This document shows positions 50,843 to 58,748 of a stretch of 64,000 nucleotides of DNA, piece after piece. The notes beneath the pieces are model-generated. The model saw only the letters and a list, made by a program, of their open reading frames with translations, had not been told where the DNA came from and searched no databases. Every line of letters begins with the position of its first letter. The stretch's first letter is position 1. This DNA is from Pseudomonas sp. S04 (GTDB lineage: Bacteria > Pseudomonadota > Gammaproteobacteria > Pseudomonadales > Pseudomonadaceae): assembly GCF_009834545.1 (NCBI RefSeq), contig NZ_CP019427.1:1589001-1653000 (forward strand). Reading direction: 5' to 3'. Position numbers and translations under genes: made by a program.

Positions 50843-52265
50843 CAGCCCTTTCAAGGTCTTTTGACTTTAGCGGCCTTGAGCACCCGATCCGTCGACACGT
50901 GGGCATTCGCGGCTTTGCCTTCAAGCCACTCCTTTGGTTTGGGCACCTTCGGACCTCGTTTACTCTTGACGACCGCTTTGGGCTGGATGTTTCGAGCGAG
51001 TGCAAGCAGATACTGAGCCAGCCCTCCTGCGGGGATCGGAATGGATGAGTGTTCTGCTGGCAGGGCTATTTGCATACCCTCGTAACCGCTGCGTACCTGT
51101 ACCGTCAGGTGGAAAATCGATGCTTCCCAATCGTCGGGCAGGGTCTGGCGATGAGCCTGTTCAACGCTGTGCTTGAGCACGGCCAAGACGTTGTAAGCCA
51201 ACACGGCCGACGCAAATCCCAGCAGGGCGGCCTTAGGGTTGCCCAAGGTTTCGATTTCGCTGTCCAGCACCGATTCCAGACGCTGGAACATCCCTTCGAT
51301 GCTCCAGCGACGGCGGTACAAATCGGCGATTTGCTCGGCACTGATGGAGTCGGGCAAGTTGCTCCAGAACAACAGCGTGGTGTCGCCAGATTCGGTGGGG
51401 TTTTGCAGATTCAGTTCGACACGCCGCCACTGGCGACCACCTTTGACCTCGATGATTTGCTCGCGCACGCTGCCTACCCCGACCGCGACAGACTCCTGCC
51501 AGTCGCTTTCCTTAAGTAGACGTGGATGCTTGCTCGGTTCGCGAATGATGAACGAGGCTCCGGACTCTTCGCAGGCGTCCATGACGGGGAGCGTGCAATA
51601 GAGTCGATCAGCCATCCACAGCTGCCCCGCACAGGCTTTTTCCAGCAACGGCAGAACGCTGACGCGCTCACTGGCATAGGCATCTTCACAGGGCTGAAGA
51701 TCGACGACCTGATCCAGATCGGGGTCGTAAACCACTACTGAAAAACCAGGCCGGGCGGCCCCTCGTTCACGGCGCAAAGCGCCCAGGCGTTTTTCGCTGG
51801 AAGGCAGGTGATTGCCGTCGACGACCCGCAGTTGCCAGCCAGGCAAAATGGCTGAGTGCCCCAGCTCTTTTATCGTCGGGGCCAAGCGCTCTGCGCTGCC
51901 GGTGACCAGGGCGCGCAGCAGCGCAGGTTCTGTGCGGCTGACCTTGTCATACAGCGCCGCCAAGCTGACGGGAAGATCCTCCATCTGCCGTGCAGCAGCA
52001 TGTAGCGATGGTCGCAAGCCCAATGAAACAAGGGACATCAGTTCAACGATGGTTGAGAACAGAAGCTCACGCGGGTATTGCCGCTGACGATGTTCTTCGA
52101 ACACCTGATCGACCCATGTGGCAGGAACAGCCTGCTCCAGTATCACTCTGGTCATGACACTGGCCGGTGTTTTTTTCTCAAACCGCGCTAGAACTTCTGC
52201 CCACATCGCTTTCGTCACCCTGACTGGAGTTTTGGGGGATTTTATCAAAGACCTTGAAAGGGCTG
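50843..52265 (-). mobile_element. IS4-family insertion sequence with 11-bp target duplication
   Basis: The element is 1,423 bp with 19-bp perfect terminal inverted repeats (CAGCCCTTTCAAGGTCTTT at 50843-50861, complement at 52247-52265). It is flanked by a perfect 11-bp direct repeat, GCCCTTACGGC, at 50832-50842 and 52266-52276. Intact ends, duplication and transposase suggest a fairly recent insertion. Confidence 0.92.
50851..52248 (-). CDS. IS4-family transposase
   Basis: The 465-residue protein is a DDE transposase of the IS4 type: VVDGNHL (first Asp), MADRLYC (second Asp) and the Y-(2)-R-(3)-E-(6)-K-like region (DLYRRRWSIEGMFQRLESVL). The longest frame begins at a TTG (52248) that overlaps the right terminal repeat; ATG 52206 (MWAEVLARFEKK), with AGGG upstream, is a reasonable alternative start. 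No frameshift or stop is seen. The C-terminal codons overlap the left terminal repeat. Confidence 0.87.
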   Translation of the reverse strand: MIKSPKTPVRVTKAMWAEVLARFEKKTPASVMTRVILEQAVPATWVDQVFEEHRQRQYPRELLFSTIVELMSLVSLGLRPSLHAAARQMEDLPVSLAALYDKVSRTEPALLRALVTGSAERLAPTIKELGHSAILPGWQLRVVDGNHLPSSEKRLGALRRERGAARPGFSVVVYDPDLDQVVDLQPCEDAYASERVSVLPLLEKACAGQLWMADRLYCTLPVMDACEESGASFIIREPSKHPRLLKESDWQESVAVGVGSVREQIIEVKGGRQWRRVELNLQNPTESGDTTLLFWSNLPDSISAEQIADLYRRRWSIEGMFQRLESVLDSEIETLGNPKAALLGFASAVLAYNVLAVLKHSVEQAHRQTLPDDWEASIFHLTVQVRSGYEGMQIALPAEHSSIPIPAGGLAQYLLALARNIQPKAVVKSKRGPKVPKPKEWLEGKAANAHVSTDRVLKAAKVKRP

Positions 52266-52276
52266 GCCCTTACGGC

Positions 52277-52545
52277 GAGGCACTTTTGTCAAACGCCGGA
52301 GTGCCGGCCCAGCCCAAAGTACCCAAAAAGTCTAGCCCCAGCGTTCGGCCCCTCGCTGAGGCTCGGGGTACCTTCGCTACGGTGCCCATCAGGGGGCATC
52401 GCCTACGGTTTGCTTCGCTGCACCTCCTCTCGATGTATGCGGCTTCGCCGCACGGCGCTACGCGCCTCCCCCTGATGCACACCTTCGCTCAGCCTGCCGA
52501 AGGGGCGGGTGGATCAAGATCAAAAGCCAGAGCACGGCGACCTGG
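52277..52545 (+). repeat. Long intergenic repeat, copy C, right part
   Basis: This continues the repeat split by the IS4 element (GAGGCACTTTTGTCAAACGC onward) to GATCAAAAGCCAGAGC. It contains an inner dyad with CATCAGGGGG (52388-52397) and CCCCCTGATG (52469-52478) arms and AT-poor hairpins in between. Removing the IS and one target copy restores a continuous repeat. Confidence 0.75.
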
Positions 52546-52624
52546 CAGTCGGCCTGAGTGGTAAGAGCGGGCGAGGCGGCCTGCCGGCCGGCCTGTTTTT
52601 ACTGGTGTTCGAATCTCCTTTTGT

Positions 52625-52648
52625 GGGAGCGAGCCTGCTCGCGATGAC
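52625..52648 (+). repeat. REP sequence with decayed partner
   Basis: A REP of the GTGGGAGCGAGC subtype lies upstream of rluB. A partial inverted partner (ATCGCGAGCAA, about 52687-52697) suggests a decayed REPIN. The rest of the 52546-52868 interval holds no recognisable gene. Confidence 0.75.
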
Positions 52649-52868
52649 GCCAGCCCATGCACCAGCAAGGTGACTGACACAGCACTATCGCGAGCAACCA
52701 CACCGATCAGCGGAAAAAACCGATAGTCGACCGTTTATCAGCTAGTCTCTGATGCGCGAGCCGCGCCATGAGCGTATGATTCGCGACCCTTTGGCGATCC
52801 CTTCGCCAAACGACCCGCTTTTACGACTTCAGGCCACGCCTGAACAGACCACACCGGGAGGTGCCCAG

Positions 52869-54104
52869 ATGAGTATCAACGACCAGAAAGACGACCAGGA
52901 AATCGGCCCAGCAGGCGAAAAACTGCAGAAAGTCCTCGCCCGTATCGGCGTCGGCTCGCGCCGTGACGTAGAAGCCTGGATCAGCCACGGCCGAATCAAG
53001 GTCAATGGCAAAGACGCCACGCTCGGTCAGCGTGTCGACATGCACGACGCCATCACCATCGATGGCAAGGTGATCAAGCGTGAAGAAGCGGCCGAATCGG
53101 TCCGCCGCGTGATCATGTACAACAAACCCGACGGCGAAATCTGCACCCGTGTCGATCCGGAAGGCCGTCCTACCGTGTTCGACAAGATGCCGCGTCCCAA
53201 AGAAGGGCGCTGGATCAACATCGGCCGCCTGGACATCAACACCACCGGTCTGCTGATGTTCACCACTGACGGTGAGCTGGCCAACCGCCTGATGCACCCT
53301 TCCTACGAAATGGACCGCGAATACGCGGTGCGTGTCCGTGGTGAAGTCGACGACGAGATGATCGAGCGCCTGAAGGCGGGCGTGGTCCTCGAAGACGGCC
53401 CGGCCAAGTTCACCGACATCAAGCAGGCGCCAGGTGGCGAAGGTTTCAACCACTGGTACCACTGCGTGGTGATGGAAGGTCGCAACCGCGAAGTACGTCG
53501 CCTGTGGGAATCCCAGGGCCTGGTGGTAAGCCGCCTGAAGCGTGTGCGTTTTGGTCCGGTGTTCCTCAACTCCGACCTGCCGATGGGCCGCTGGCGCGAA
53601 ATGAGCCAGTACGAAGTCGACATTCTGAGTGCTGAAGTTGGCCTGACCCCAGTGGCCATGCCGCAGATGAACGCCAAGAGCAAAGACAAGCTCGATCGCA
53701 TGCAGCGTAAATCGTCGCGTCCGATGGGCAAGACCGAGCGCGTGCGCACCTTGCGTCCAGCCGCCGGTGCCCCGGCTGCCGCTCCGCGTCCAGCACGTGA
53801 GCCGCATATCGAAGGCGAACGTGCGAGCCGCAAGCCGGCAGGACGTCAGGACGGTGAGCGCGGTCCGCGTTCGCCACGTCCGGCCAACGGTCGCACAGAG
53901 CGCGGCGAAGGCCGTGGCGCTCCGGCAGGTCGTGGTACGCCAGTGGCAGACCGCCCGGCCGACACCAACCGCCCGGCCAAGCCTGCGCCGAAAAAGCGTC
54001 CAGGCATTGTCCTGGTCGACCGTGACGCGCCATCGGGCAAGCGTCGCGGCGCACCGGCCGGTTCCGGCCAGCGTCCTGGCTTTGGCCGTCGCAAGCCGGA
54101 GTGA
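52869..54104 (+). CDS. rluB: 23S rRNA pseudouridine synthase RluB
   Basis: The product (411 residues) starts at ATG 52869 behind GGGAGG. It has an S4 RNA-binding domain (KLQKVLARIGVGSRRDVEAW, about 20-80) and the RsuA/RluB catalytic motif with Asp in GRLDINTTGLLMFTTDGELA (about residue 120), and EGRNREVRRLW. RluB isomerises U2605 of 23S rRNA (E. coli numbering). The last 140 residues are a disordered, Arg/Pro/Ala-rich tail (about 272-411), likely RNA binding, which makes it longer than E. coli RluB (291). An intrinsic terminator follows. Confidence 0.9.
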   Translation: MSINDQKDDQEIGPAGEKLQKVLARIGVGSRRDVEAWISHGRIKVNGKDATLGQRVDMHDAITIDGKVIKREEAAESVRRVIMYNKPDGEICTRVDPEGRPTVFDKMPRPKEGRWINIGRLDINTTGLLMFTTDGELANRLMHPSYEMDREYAVRVRGEVDDEMIERLKAGVVLEDGPAKFTDIKQAPGGEGFNHWYHCVVMEGRNREVRRLWESQGLVVSRLKRVRFGPVFLNSDLPMGRWREMSQYEVDILSAEVGLTPVAMPQMNAKSKDKLDRMQRKSSRPMGKTERVRTLRPAAGAPAAAPRPAREPHIEGERASRKPAGRQDGERGPRSPRPANGRTERGEGRGAPAGRGTPVADRPADTNRPAKPAPKKRPGIVLVDRDAPSGKRRGAPAGSGQRPGFGRRKPE

Positions 54105-54145
54105 GCTTGAAGCAGCGCTGAGCTTCAAGCGCTAAGCCGCACGTG

Positions 54146-54177
54146 AAAACGCCAACCTTCGGGTTGGCGTTTTTTTT
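54146..54177 (+). terminator. Intrinsic terminator after rluB
   Basis: AACGCCAACC, a TTCG loop and GGTTGGCGTT form a perfect stem followed by a run of T residues (54170-54177). Confidence 0.92.
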
Positions 54178-54591
54178 GCCCGCTTGAAACTGCTGTGCTG
54201 TGGGGGGGAGGGTCTCGGCTGGAAAATTGGCGTTACGGCGTGTAACGAAAACATGACGAAAACCCCGGATTACCCCTGTGGAATCGTCACGCCCGCAAAG
54301 CTGTAAGGAAATTTTTCCGCAAGCGCTCGTCAAAACTGTCTTCCAAGGCTCTGGCCCGCTTGTTTCACGGGGCATTGCGCGGTGTCATGCGCCCCATGCC
54401 TGTCGTGCAGGTGCATAACAAGAAGGAGGCGCAATGTACGCCGTGAGTCATCTTCATCTCTCTTCGTGGGGCGATTTTTCCGTCACCCCCGCCACGGACC
54501 CGCAAAGGTCTGAACCTATTTTTGCAGCCGCCCGCGACCTTCGAGGCGGACACAGGCAATCCCGGCCAACGACACGCTAAACCAGCGAGGT
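54178..54591. other. Intergenic region upstream of the aroP promoter
   Basis: This 414-bp stretch shows no ORF with convincing codon use. A short frame starting ATG 54434 (AAGGAGG upstream) reads MYAVSHLHLSSWGDFSVTPA and continues, but has no recognisable similarity. No known RNA motif was recognised. Confidence 0.35.
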
Positions 54592-54620
54592 CTGGCAGCA
54601 GGGGGTTAGCGGTGTACAAT
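54592..54620 (+). promoter_or_regulatory. Probable sigma-70 promoter for the aroP leader
   Basis: CTGGCA (54592-54597), a 17-bp spacer and TACAAT (54615-54620) with TG one base before it (extended -10). Transcription would start near 54627, giving a leader of about 245 nt before aroP that contains the 22-codon leader ORF. Confidence 0.6.
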
Positions 54621-54748
54621 GCGCCGCGTTTTACCTGTGACCCTCTGCGTAACCACGCAATTTTCAAGGCTACCCGCCTTGTTCACTCCGCCGCGTCACG
54701 AGCGTGTCGGGTTCGATTTCGTCACAGATAAAAACAAACAGGTGACGC

Positions 54749-54817
54749 ATGACCGTTGTAAATACGCTGAACTCCTGGTGCTTGCGCTGGGGTTTGATCG
54801 GCGCTGCCGGATCCTGA
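54749..54817 (+). CDS. 22-aa Trp-containing leader peptide upstream of aroP
   Basis: AGGTGACGC precedes ATG 54749, a good ribosome binding site. The frame encodes MTVVNTLNSWCLRWGLIGAA plus GS and stops at TGA 54817. It has two Trp codons (residues 10 and 14) and no Phe or Tyr. The stop codon lies inside a perfect dyad, CCGGATC-CT-GATCCGG (54807-54822), so a ribosome finishing or stalling on this ORF would change RNA folding. It is 53 bp upstream of aroP and separate from any protein family I can name. A regulatory leader (attenuation or stalling) is the most economical reading; no U-run follows the dyad, so it is not a classical terminator. Confidence 0.6.
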   Translation: MTVVNTLNSWCLRWGLIGAAGS

Positions 54818-54870
54818 TCCGGACGGCAACGTCTTAACGAATATCATCAAACCTTGCGTGAGACCCTTTC

Positions 54871-56292
54871 ATGAGTGGACAAACCTCGCATTCAGGCGAG
54901 CTAAAACGCGGCCTGAAAAATCGCCATATTCAACTGATCGCCCTCGGTGGCGCGATTGGTACCGGATTGTTCCTGGGCTCTGCCGGCGTACTGAAGTCGG
55001 CCGGCCCATCGATGATCCTCGGCTACGCCATCTGCGGCTTCATCGCCTTCATGATCATGCGCCAGCTGGGCGAAATGATCGTCGAAGAGCCGGTGGCCGG
55101 CTCCTTCAGTCACTTCGCGCACAAATACTGGGGCGGCTTCGCCGGCTTCCTGTCGGGCTGGAACTGCTGGATCCTGTACATCCTGGTGGGCATGTCGGAG
55201 CTGACCGCGGTCGGTAAATACGTGCACTACTGGTGGCCGGAGATCCCGACCTGGGCCTCGGCGGCCGTCTTCTTCCTGATGATCAACGCGATCAACCTGG
55301 CCAACGTCAAAGTCTTTGGCGAGGCCGAGTTCTGGTTTGCGATTATCAAGGTGGTGGCGATTGTCGGCATGATTGCCCTGGGCAGCTATCTGCTGGTCAG
55401 CGGCACCGGCGGCCCGCAAGCCTCGGTGAGCAACCTGTGGGAACACGGTGGTTTCTTCCCTAACGGTGTCAGCGGTCTGGTGATGGCGATGGCGATCATC
55501 ATGTTCTCCTTTGGCGGCCTGGAAATGCTCGGCTTCACCGCCGCAGAAGCCGACCAGCCAAAAACCGTGATCCCCAAGGCCATCAACCAGGTGATCTACC
55601 GGATCCTGATTTTCTACATCGGCGCCCTGGTGATCCTGCTGTCGTTGACTCCATGGGACAGCCTGCTGAGCACCCTGAACGCCTCGGGCGACTCCTACAG
55701 CGGTAGCCCGTTTGTCCAGGTGTTCTCGATGCTGGGCAGCAACACCGCCGCCCACATCCTCAACTTCGTGGTCCTGACCGCGGCCTTGTCGGTGTACAAC
55801 AGCGGTACCTACTGCAACAGCCGCATGTTGCTGGGCATGGCCGAGCAGGGCGATGCGCCCAAGGGCCTGGCCAAGATCGACAAGCGCGGCGTGCCGGTGC
55901 GTTCGATCCTCGCTTCGGCCGCGGTGACCCTGGTGGCGGTGCTGCTCAACTATCTGATCCCGCAACATGCGCTGGAACTGCTGATGTCGCTGGTGGTTGC
56001 CACGCTGGTGATCAACTGGGCGATGATCAGCTTTTCGCACTTCAAGTTCCGCCAGCACATGAACCGTACCCGGCAGACGCCGCTGTTCAAGGCTTTGTGG
56101 TACCCGTACGGGAACTATGTGTGCCTGGCGTTCGTGGTGTTTATCCTCGGTATCATGTTGATGATCCCGGGCATTCAGATCTCGGTGTATGCGATTCCGG
56201 TGTGGATCCTGTTCATGTGGGTCTGCTATGGCATCAAGAACAAGCGCAGTGCGCAACGGGCTTTGAATGCAGCTGCTCCTGCTGTGAAGTAA
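54871..56292 (+). CDS. aroP: Aromatic amino acid permease
   Basis: The 473-residue protein aligns by eye with E. coli AroP from its start (LKRGLKNRHIQLIALGGAIG, then GTGLFLGSA) through VEEPVAGSFSHFA, NAINLANVKVFGE and AIIMFSFGGLEMLGFTAAEA, and has 12 hydrophobic helices of the APC superfamily. It should be an inner-membrane permease for Phe, Tyr and Trp. PheP-like or general aromatic transport is the alternative. The leader contains a Trp-rich mini-ORF, and the window also encodes the phenylalanine catabolic cluster and its regulator phhR 8 kb away, so control by PhhR and by the leader are both plausible. Confidence 0.87.
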   Translation: MSGQTSHSGELKRGLKNRHIQLIALGGAIGTGLFLGSAGVLKSAGPSMILGYAICGFIAFMIMRQLGEMIVEEPVAGSFSHFAHKYWGGFAGFLSGWNCWILYILVGMSELTAVGKYVHYWWPEIPTWASAAVFFLMINAINLANVKVFGEAEFWFAIIKVVAIVGMIALGSYLLVSGTGGPQASVSNLWEHGGFFPNGVSGLVMAMAIIMFSFGGLEMLGFTAAEADQPKTVIPKAINQVIYRILIFYIGALVILLSLTPWDSLLSTLNASGDSYSGSPFVQVFSMLGSNTAAHILNFVVLTAALSVYNSGTYCNSRMLLGMAEQGDAPKGLAKIDKRGVPVRSILASAAVTLVAVLLNYLIPQHALELLMSLVVATLVINWAMISFSHFKFRQHMNRTRQTPLFKALWYPYGNYVCLAFVVFILGIMLMIPGIQISVYAIPVWILFMWVCYGIKNKRSAQRALNAAAPAVK

Positions 56293-56313
56293 GCATATCC
56301 GGCTTCAACGACC

Positions 56314-56345
56314 AACCCGGCCATGTGCCGGGTTTGTTGTTTTTG
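56314..56345 (+). terminator. Intrinsic terminator after aroP
   Basis: AACCCGGC (56314-56321), loop CATGT, GCCGGGTT (56327-56334), followed by TGTTGTTTTT. Confidence 0.88.
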
Positions 56346-56435
56346 TGGTTCGTACAGTAAATCCAGAAACGGCCTACAACCGACATCTTTATTTTTGTCT
56401 TAGCCTGTCTCTCCGAACACAAAGGAGTGGGGCGT

Positions 56436-56936
56436 ATGGCCAGTCACAGCTACATGAGTATTACCGGAAAGCACCAAGGTTTGATTTCTGCCGGTTGCTC
56501 CGGCTCTGATTCCATCGGCAACAAATGTCAGATCGACCACCAGGATGAAATCATGGTGCTGGCTTATGCGCACGACATGCTCACTGGCAATGACGGTAGC
56601 ACGGCAGGTGGGCGCGGCAAGCACATGCCGATCATGATTACCAAGGGTATCGATAAGTCATCACCGTTGTTGGCCAGTGCGCTGCATGAGGGTGAAGAAG
56701 TTGAGTGCAAGATCGATTTTTACCGAACCTCTTCGGCGGGTGGTCAGGAACGGTACTATTCAATACACCTGACCGGTGCGCGCATCGACCATGTCAGCGT
56801 GCAAGTCCCCCACGCCGTTCGTATGAATGACGCTGATCCTCAAGAGCTGGTCTCCATTCGTTATAGGGAAATTGCCTGGGCGCATGTTCCCGGTGCCACA
56901 AGTGCTTACAGTACTTGGAGGAATGAAAGTGAATGA
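56436..56936 (+). CDS. hcp: Hcp-family type VI secretion protein
   Basis: The 166-residue protein starts at ATG 56436 behind AAAGGAG. It has the Hcp tube-protein pattern: SYMSITGKHQGLISAGCSGS at the N-terminus, KHMPIMITKGIDKSSPLLAS in the middle and YYSIHLTGARIDHVSV later. Hcp hexamers stack into the T6SS inner tube and also carry small effectors. No other T6SS structural gene is in the window, so this is an orphan, cargo-associated Hcp. The next gene overlaps its last 8 bp, a strong sign of coupled expression with a cargo effector. GC content falls sharply just after it. Confidence 0.92.
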   Translation: MASHSYMSITGKHQGLISAGCSGSDSIGNKCQIDHQDEIMVLAYAHDMLTGNDGSTAGGRGKHMPIMITKGIDKSSPLLASALHEGEEVECKIDFYRTSSAGGQERYYSIHLTGARIDHVSVQVPHAVRMNDADPQELVSIRYREIAWAHVPGATSAYSTWRNESE

Positions 56937-57618
56937 GGCTTCTTGCGATATTCACGATGTGAATAAAGCAGCTTCTGATCTGGTTGCAGTTGGATGCAGC
57001 ATAGGCATGGCGCATATTTCTGATGGTTTTGCGCGGCTTCGATTTAGCTCGATTGTATCTTCCTATGTTGATGAAGTTATTCAGGCGGTTGATGAGGGGG
57101 TGGTTAGTGCGTGGCAAGCGCTACAGGAAATAAGAGCCGAGTACGAAGATTTATCATCAAAGGCGCGGTTCTATCTTCAAAATGGTATTGGGGTTGCGGC
57201 GGGGGTGATGCAGGTTAGGATGGGGGTTACGATTATTGGAGTTCCGGGAGGGCTCGGCGTAGCCCCGGGTGTACTCACGGTTGGGCATGGTGTTAATAAT
57301 ATCTATGAAGGATTTGGAAATATCTATCATGGGTCGGACGGTCCAAGTACGATTGGGCCCATTAGGTCTGCCTATAGAGCAATGTTCAATGATGATAAGG
57401 GGGATATGGCCTATTACTCTATGGACTTGCTTGTTTCGACGTATGGGGTTTTTAGATTCGTGCAAAAGCCGGGGGCGGTGGAGCTCTTTAGGCGTGACCC
57501 AGTTAATTATGAAATGGCTTATCGCCAAGCTGGAAAATTATCCTTGTCTTTTGAGGCGTTAGTTGATTTTTTGACGATAAGTACGATGGTTTCAGAAGGG
57601 GAGAAAAAAAGCAGATGA
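56929..57618 (+). CDS. DUF4225-type putative T6SS effector
   Basis: The 229-residue protein is read from GTG 56929 (ATG 56923 is the alternative but sits 1 nt from the GGAGG). It opens NEASCDIHDVNKAASDLVAV and has a central glycine-rich hydrophobic stretch (about residues 88-130: GIGVAAGVMQVRMGVTIIGV, then GLGVAPGVLTVGHGVNNIYE) that could insert into a membrane. This layout and the HGVNNIYEG motif match DUF4225 proteins as I remember them, often encoded directly after hcp in Pseudomonas. Membrane-damaging toxicity delivered with Hcp is an inference. The gene is AT-rich relative to neighbours, and two small membrane-protein genes converge on it. Confidence 0.72.
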   Translation: MNEASCDIHDVNKAASDLVAVGCSIGMAHISDGFARLRFSSIVSSYVDEVIQAVDEGVVSAWQALQEIRAEYEDLSSKARFYLQNGIGVAAGVMQVRMGVTIIGVPGGLGVAPGVLTVGHGVNNIYEGFGNIYHGSDGPSTIGPIRSAYRAMFNDDKGDMAYYSMDLLVSTYGVFRFVQKPGAVELFRRDPVNYEMAYRQAGKLSLSFEALVDFLTISTMVSEGEKKSR

Positions 57619-57645
57619 ATCTGCTTTGTGGAGCTTAAGCTCTAC

Positions 57646-57852
57646 TCATAGAATGCCGCGCATTTTTGGAGGGTAAAATTGCAAGCCCCAAATTACCATA
57701 ACTGTGTATATTGTAAAAAAGATAGGCCGAAAATTTTCTTCTATATTGAAAATCATAACGATTGCGCGTGTGATGAGGCCGGAAGGTAGTGCGGAGCAAG
57801 CAAAAACAAGTAGGATTACTGATGTGTAGTATCGTATGTTTTCAAGGTTCAT
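57646..57852 (-). CDS. Small two-helix membrane protein, candidate immunity protein 1
   Basis: The 68-residue protein begins MNLENIRYYTSVILLVFACS and has two hydrophobic helices (about 10-31 and 43-58) with a short acidic loop and a basic C-terminus (PPKMRGIL). It is paralogous to the next gene, sharing an identical MNLENIRY start and about 40% identity by eye. It is AT-rich, on the opposite strand from the DUF4225 gene, with stop codons 27 bp apart. Position and topology suggest an inner-membrane immunity protein; no family name is recognised. Confidence 0.7.
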   Translation of the reverse strand: MNLENIRYYTSVILLVFACSALPSGLITRAIVMIFNIEENFRPIFFTIYTVMVIWGLQFYPPKMRGIL

Positions 57853-57921
57853 TGGCTGTGAATTCGAGGTGGTGCAGTAAGTGGCGTGATGCGATTTTCA
57901 GGGGGGCGAGTTTGTTGTTTG

Positions 57922-58131
57922 TTATGTGAATCCACGTAGTCTTGGTATGTAAAAGCGCAGCCCAAAAAAAACAAGTATTACGTATGTTACTAAGTATGCA
58001 GTATTTAGATGCTCTTCATCTATGTGGATTACCTCGGTTATGCAAAATACAATGAATCCTGTGGGCAATCCAGAGCAGCCTAAGACTAGGAGGGTAACTG
58101 CGATATGGTATCGAATATTTTCAAGATTCAT
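57922..58131 (-). CDS. Small two-helix membrane protein, candidate immunity protein 2
   Basis: This 69-residue paralogue begins MNLENIRYHIAVTLLVLGCS and has the same two-helix layout and a matching end (FYIPRLRGFT). It lies 69 bp upstream of the first copy on the same strand, so the two probably share a transcript. Divergence is concentrated in the loop (EVIHIDEEHLNT in place of VMIFNIEENFRP), as expected if copies specialise against different toxin alleles. Function is inferred from context only. Confidence 0.7.
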   Translation of the reverse strand: MNLENIRYHIAVTLLVLGCSGLPTGFIVFCITEVIHIDEEHLNTAYLVTYVILVFFGLRFYIPRLRGFT

Positions 58132-58334
58132 TAGCCTTCATGTCCCGTTGATATGAGCCCCGAGATTAGTACGACCATTCAAAACAAATCAACTCTTCTT
58201 CAGTAGGCGCAGGACAGCGTTTGTAAACAAATTTGACCGACGCTCATGCCCGGCGTCACCTGCTCGCCATGATGATCCGTTATTACGAACGGCATTCGCG
58301 GTATCCTGAACGCCCTGAACCCGGACCGCTTTCC

Positions 58335-58748
58335 ATGCTGGTGATTTCCAACAACGTGCATCTGCCGGATGCCGAGATCGAGTTGACTGCCATTCGCGCG
58401 CAAGGCGCCGGTGGGCAGAACGTCAACAAGGTCTCCAGTGCCGTGCACCTGCGCTTCGACATTCCGGCCTCGTCCTTGCCCGAGTTCTACAAGGAACGCC
58501 TGCTCGCGCTGCGCGACAGCCGGATCACCAGCGATGGCGTGATCATCATCAAGGCCCAGCAATACCGCACCCAGGAGCAGAATCGGGCGGATGCCCTGGA
58601 GCGATTGACTGAGTTGATCCTGGCCGCCACCAAGGTCGAAAAGAAGCGCCGCCCGACCAAGCCGACCCTCGGCTCGAAGAAACGTCGGCTGGAGTCCAAG
58701 ACCAAGCGGGGCTCGATCAAGGCCGGGCGTGGCAAGGTGGATTTCTAG
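58335..58748 (+). CDS. arfB: Alternative ribosome-rescue factor ArfB
   Basis: The 137-residue protein starts at ATG 58335 ([20 protein letters not shown]). It carries the class I release-factor GGQ motif in [20 protein letters not shown] and a basic, disordered C-terminal tail ([20 protein letters not shown]) that enters the mRNA channel of stalled ribosomes. This is ArfB (YaeJ), which hydrolyses peptidyl-tRNA on non-stop complexes. The stop region overlaps the end of the convergent MFS gene by 4 bp. An upstream frame extension to 58233 has no conserved features. Confidence 0.9.
   Translation: MLVISNNVHLPDAEIELTAIRAQGAGGQNVNKVSSAVHLRFDIPASSLPEFYKERLLALRDSRITSDGVIIIKAQQYRTQEQNRADALERLTELILAATKVEKKRRPTKPTLGSKKRRLESKTKRGSIKAGRGKVDF

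Noticed and set aside
54807..54822. Intrinsic terminator in the aroP leader
   Set aside because: The dyad is perfect but is followed by ACGGCAACGTC without a T-run; kept only as a structural element of the leader.
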